Source: Armatimonadota bacterium
Lineage (GTDB): Bacteria; Armatimonadota; DTGP01; JAHWJO01
Direction: 5' to 3'
DNA: 6,754 bases
Assembly: GCA_019348365.1 (NCBI GenBank)
Contig: JAHWJO010000262.1
Coordinates: forward strand, 1-6,754
A program made the translations under genes and the position numbers. Position 1 is the first letter of the stretch, and each line of letters begins with the position of its first letter. The notes beneath the pieces are model-generated. The model had not been told where the DNA came from. It worked only from the letters and a program-made list of their open reading frames with translations, and searched no databases. Shown here piece by piece: positions 5,342 through 6,754 of this stretch.

Positions 5342-6304
5342 ATGAGTTCAGGATGGATCATGCTGGTCTTCGGGGCGATTCTGCTCGCCCAGGCGATCCC
5401 CGCCTCGGCGCTGACGCCGAAGTATCGGGAGACCGAGCGGGGGCTGATCCTCGAACGAGTCTCCCCGAACAATCCGATGATCTACGACAACGACTGGTGG
5501 AAGGACGTGCCCGACGCCGCTTACCTCTGGTCGAAGGCGAGCATGGGGCAGGCCGACCTGCGGGGCAATATCGTCTCCCGCGACATGTGGGGCTGGAAAG
5601 AAGGGTACACCTACAAGCTCGATCAGGGGATGAAGGACGCCCGCGCGCTGCTGGAGGCGGCGCGCAAGAGCGGCCTGAAGAAGATCCCCGACCCGATCCC
5701 CGGCGCGAACGAGGCGCTGGTGAAACCGGAGAGCGGCAAGATCGAGGAGACGAAATTCACGCGGTCGCCGGGCAGCGATCTCATCGTGGCCGAGGCGAAG
5801 AAAGCCTCCCCGAAGAGACCTTTGCTGGTGTACGCAGGCGGGCCGAGCACGACGGTGGCGGCGGCCTACCTCACCGACCCCTCCATTGCGGACCGGGTGA
5901 TCGTGTTCCAGATCGATGGCGGGGCTTACAACGGTAAAGACTCCTGGTCGTGGGAGATCATGAAGCAGCGACTCCCGTTCGCCAACTGGGCGCGGGGCTA
6001 CTTCTGGGGCGACTGGAGCGGCTGGAATCCCGACCGGTTCAAGGCTTTGCCGAAGAACCCGCTCGGCGACGTGATGCGGGAGTACGCCCACAGCGATCTC
6101 GGCAAGGCGAACCAGTGGGGCGACGGCGCGTGGATCTTCGCCACCTTCGCTCCTCGGAGCATCACGAAAGCGGAGAGCTACGACAACGTGGCGATCACCG
6201 TCCCGAAGGCGGGGACGAACGTGAAGGCGATGGAGGCGGAGTTCTTCGCCACGATGACGAACCCGAAGGTGTACGGGAACACGCCGAAAGGCGAAGCAAA
6301 GTAG
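5342..6304 (+). CDS. Secreted nucleoside-hydrolase-like protein
   Basis: This is a 320-residue exported protein. Residues 1-23 form a signal peptide with a hydrophobic core and a clean AxA site (ASA|LTPKY), though its n-region lacks a positive charge. The mature part resembles the inosine-uridine nucleoside hydrolase fold, which cleaves N-glycosidic bonds of nucleosides using a bound Ca2+. YDNDWWKDVPDAAYLW (48-63) sits where DTDPGxDDAxAL is expected. LLVYAGGPSTTVAAAYLTDP (161-180) and VIVFQIDGGAYNGKD (186-200) match the GPLTNxA and MGG segments. GDGAWIFATFAPRS (260-273) may supply the last Asp. The first motif has Trp-Trp and two extra residues, so metal binding may be altered or lost. Related divergent secreted proteins occur in planctomycete- and Armatimonadota-like genomes. 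The ATG at 5342 has GGAAG 2 bases and AAAGGA 11 bases upstream. True activity is unproven. Confidence 0.7.
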   Translation: MSSGWIMLVFGAILLAQAIPASALTPKYRETERGLILERVSPNNPMIYDNDWWKDVPDAAYLWSKASMGQADLRGNIVSRDMWGWKEGYTYKLDQGMKDARALLEAARKSGLKKIPDPIPGANEALVKPESGKIEETKFTRSPGSDLIVAEAKKASPKRPLLVYAGGPSTTVAAAYLTDPSIADRVIVFQIDGGAYNGKDSWSWEIMKQRLPFANWARGYFWGDWSGWNPDRFKALPKNPLGDVMREYAHSDLGKANQWGDGAWIFATFAPRSITKAESYDNVAITVPKAGTNVKAMEAEFFATMTNPKVYGNTPKGEAK

Positions 6305-6305
6305 A

Positions 6306-6323
6306 GTGATCTCCGGAGATCAC
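6306..6323. terminator. Perfect 18-bp palindrome just after the nucleoside-hydrolase-like gene
   Basis: GTGATCTCCGGAGATCAC begins 1 base after the TAG stop. As RNA it could form a 7-bp stem with a CCGG loop, but no T-run follows. It may be a Rho-dependent or weak terminator, a 3' stabilising stem, or a protein site acting on the next gene. Confidence 0.35.
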
Positions 6324-6346
6324 CTTCCAATCCCTGCCTTCACCTC

Positions 6347-6382
6347 CCCAACACCCGATGCCCAATACTCCAATGCTCAACG
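6347..6382 (-). repeat. Heptamer tandem array (TATTGGG-like on the minus strand)
   Basis: On the plus strand CCCAACA, CCCGATG and CCCAATA follow one another exactly (6347-6367). CTCCAATG and CTCAACG continue the pattern with slight drift to 6382. On the minus strand this reads as G-rich units of the form TATTGGG. It lies between two same-strand secreted genes. The unit differs from the octamers at 3980-4027, but the style is alike. Confidence 0.55.
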
Positions 6383-6430
6383 CCCTTCAGTTCTACCTCT
6401 TCACGATTCTCGCGATGGATCGGTCCGCTT

Positions 6431-6754
6431 ATGATGAAGATCTCAATCCTCACGGCTTCAAGCCTGTTCATATTAGGGGTCGCCGCGTTGCCCGCTAAAG
6501 CCGCTTCTCTCGATTACCGGGTCTCCTGGATCGGGAACAGCTACCCCGGAGCGAAGCGGTGGGTGCAGCAGAACGTGAAGAGCATCCATGTCACAACGGA
6601 CGGGACGGTGTATGCCGTCGTCGAGTGGGACGAAGCGGGCCGGGAGGTCGGCGTGTATAAGGACGGGCAGGCCGTCGCAATGGCGGGCCACTCCCACGGG
6701 TGGGGATATCACGGCGGCACGGCGGTCGCGGTGAACGAAAAGTACGTCTACTTC
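6431..6754 (+). CDS. Secreted protein with beta-propeller-like repeats, partial at right edge
   Basis: The frame is open from ATG at 6431 to the window end (108 codons, no stop). Residues 1-24 are a typical signal peptide: MMK start, hydrophobic core, AKA site before ASLDY. The mature part begins DYRVSWIGNSYPGAKRWVQ and continues VKSIHVTTDGTVYAVVEWDE and VGVYKDGQAVAMAGHSHGWG. The strands with a TDGTVY turn and a YKDG turn look like beta-propeller blades of the NHL/SMP-30 style. I have met this opening in large secreted proteins of planctomycete- and Armatimonadota-like genomes, without known function. The SD is weak. The second ATG at 6434 is equally possible. It lies 126 bases after the nucleoside-hydrolase-like gene in the same direction and may be transcribed with it. 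Confidence 0.65.
   Translation, partial: MMKISILTASSLFILGVAALPAKAASLDYRVSWIGNSYPGAKRWVQQNVKSIHVTTDGTVYAVVEWDEAGREVGVYKDGQAVAMAGHSHGWGYHGGTAVAVNEKYVYF

Noticed and set aside
5348..6091. Minus-strand open frame opposite the secreted nucleoside-hydrolase-like gene
   Set aside because: Its composition is that of a shadow and it has no SD. The plus strand has a signal peptide and family motifs.
6373..6498. 41-codon plus-strand frame overlapping the start of the last gene
   Set aside because: It has no SD, starts in the heptamer array and overlaps a signal-peptide gene in another frame.

Overview
The window is a high-GC bacterial chromosome fragment with about eight genes and no rRNA, tRNA, insertion sequence or CRISPR array. 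Several traits point to a heterotrophic soil or freshwater bacterium of the Armatimonadota / Planctomycetota / Chloroflexota kind. These are a DUF2961 (GH172) glycosidase, a phytanoyl-CoA-dioxygenase-like enzyme, a secreted nucleoside-hydrolase-like protein, an M29 aminopeptidase, and frequent GTG/TTG starts with strong Shine-Dalgarno (SD) sites. The antitoxin tail and the pentad protein make me lean to Armatimonadota, but this is impression rather than proof.

Layout. Bases 1-625 hold a toxin-antitoxin operon on the minus strand. Its antitoxin is intact, but its VapC/PIN toxin is frameshifted and has lost its C-terminal catalytic half. The operon has its own promoter and a palindrome that contains the antitoxin SD. 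Bases 622-2672 hold three more minus-strand genes: a GH172-type glycosidase, a small protein built of 15 perfect five-residue repeats, and a VOC (glyoxalase-fold) metalloprotein. An M29 aminopeptidase (2858-3988, plus) diverges from the VOC gene and converges on a PhyH-family dioxygenase (4042-5010, minus). A 48-bp array of octamers lies at the junction.

Bases 5011-5341 are an AT-richer divergent control region with two inverted repeats. It leads to a secreted, divergent nucleoside-hydrolase-like protein (5342-6304, plus), then a palindrome and a heptamer array. A second secreted protein starts at 6431 and runs off the right edge.

How the genes might work together. The glycosidase, nucleoside-hydrolase-like protein, aminopeptidase and dioxygenase suit a scavenger of sugars, nucleosides, peptides and small organics. 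No transporter or regulator gene is present to prove a shared pathway. The two exported proteins at the right edge are the best candidates for a functional pair. The most unusual items are the pentad-repeat protein, the decayed toxin beside its intact antitoxin, the altered metal motif of the nucleoside-hydrolase-like protein, and the short G-rich repeat arrays beside gene ends.
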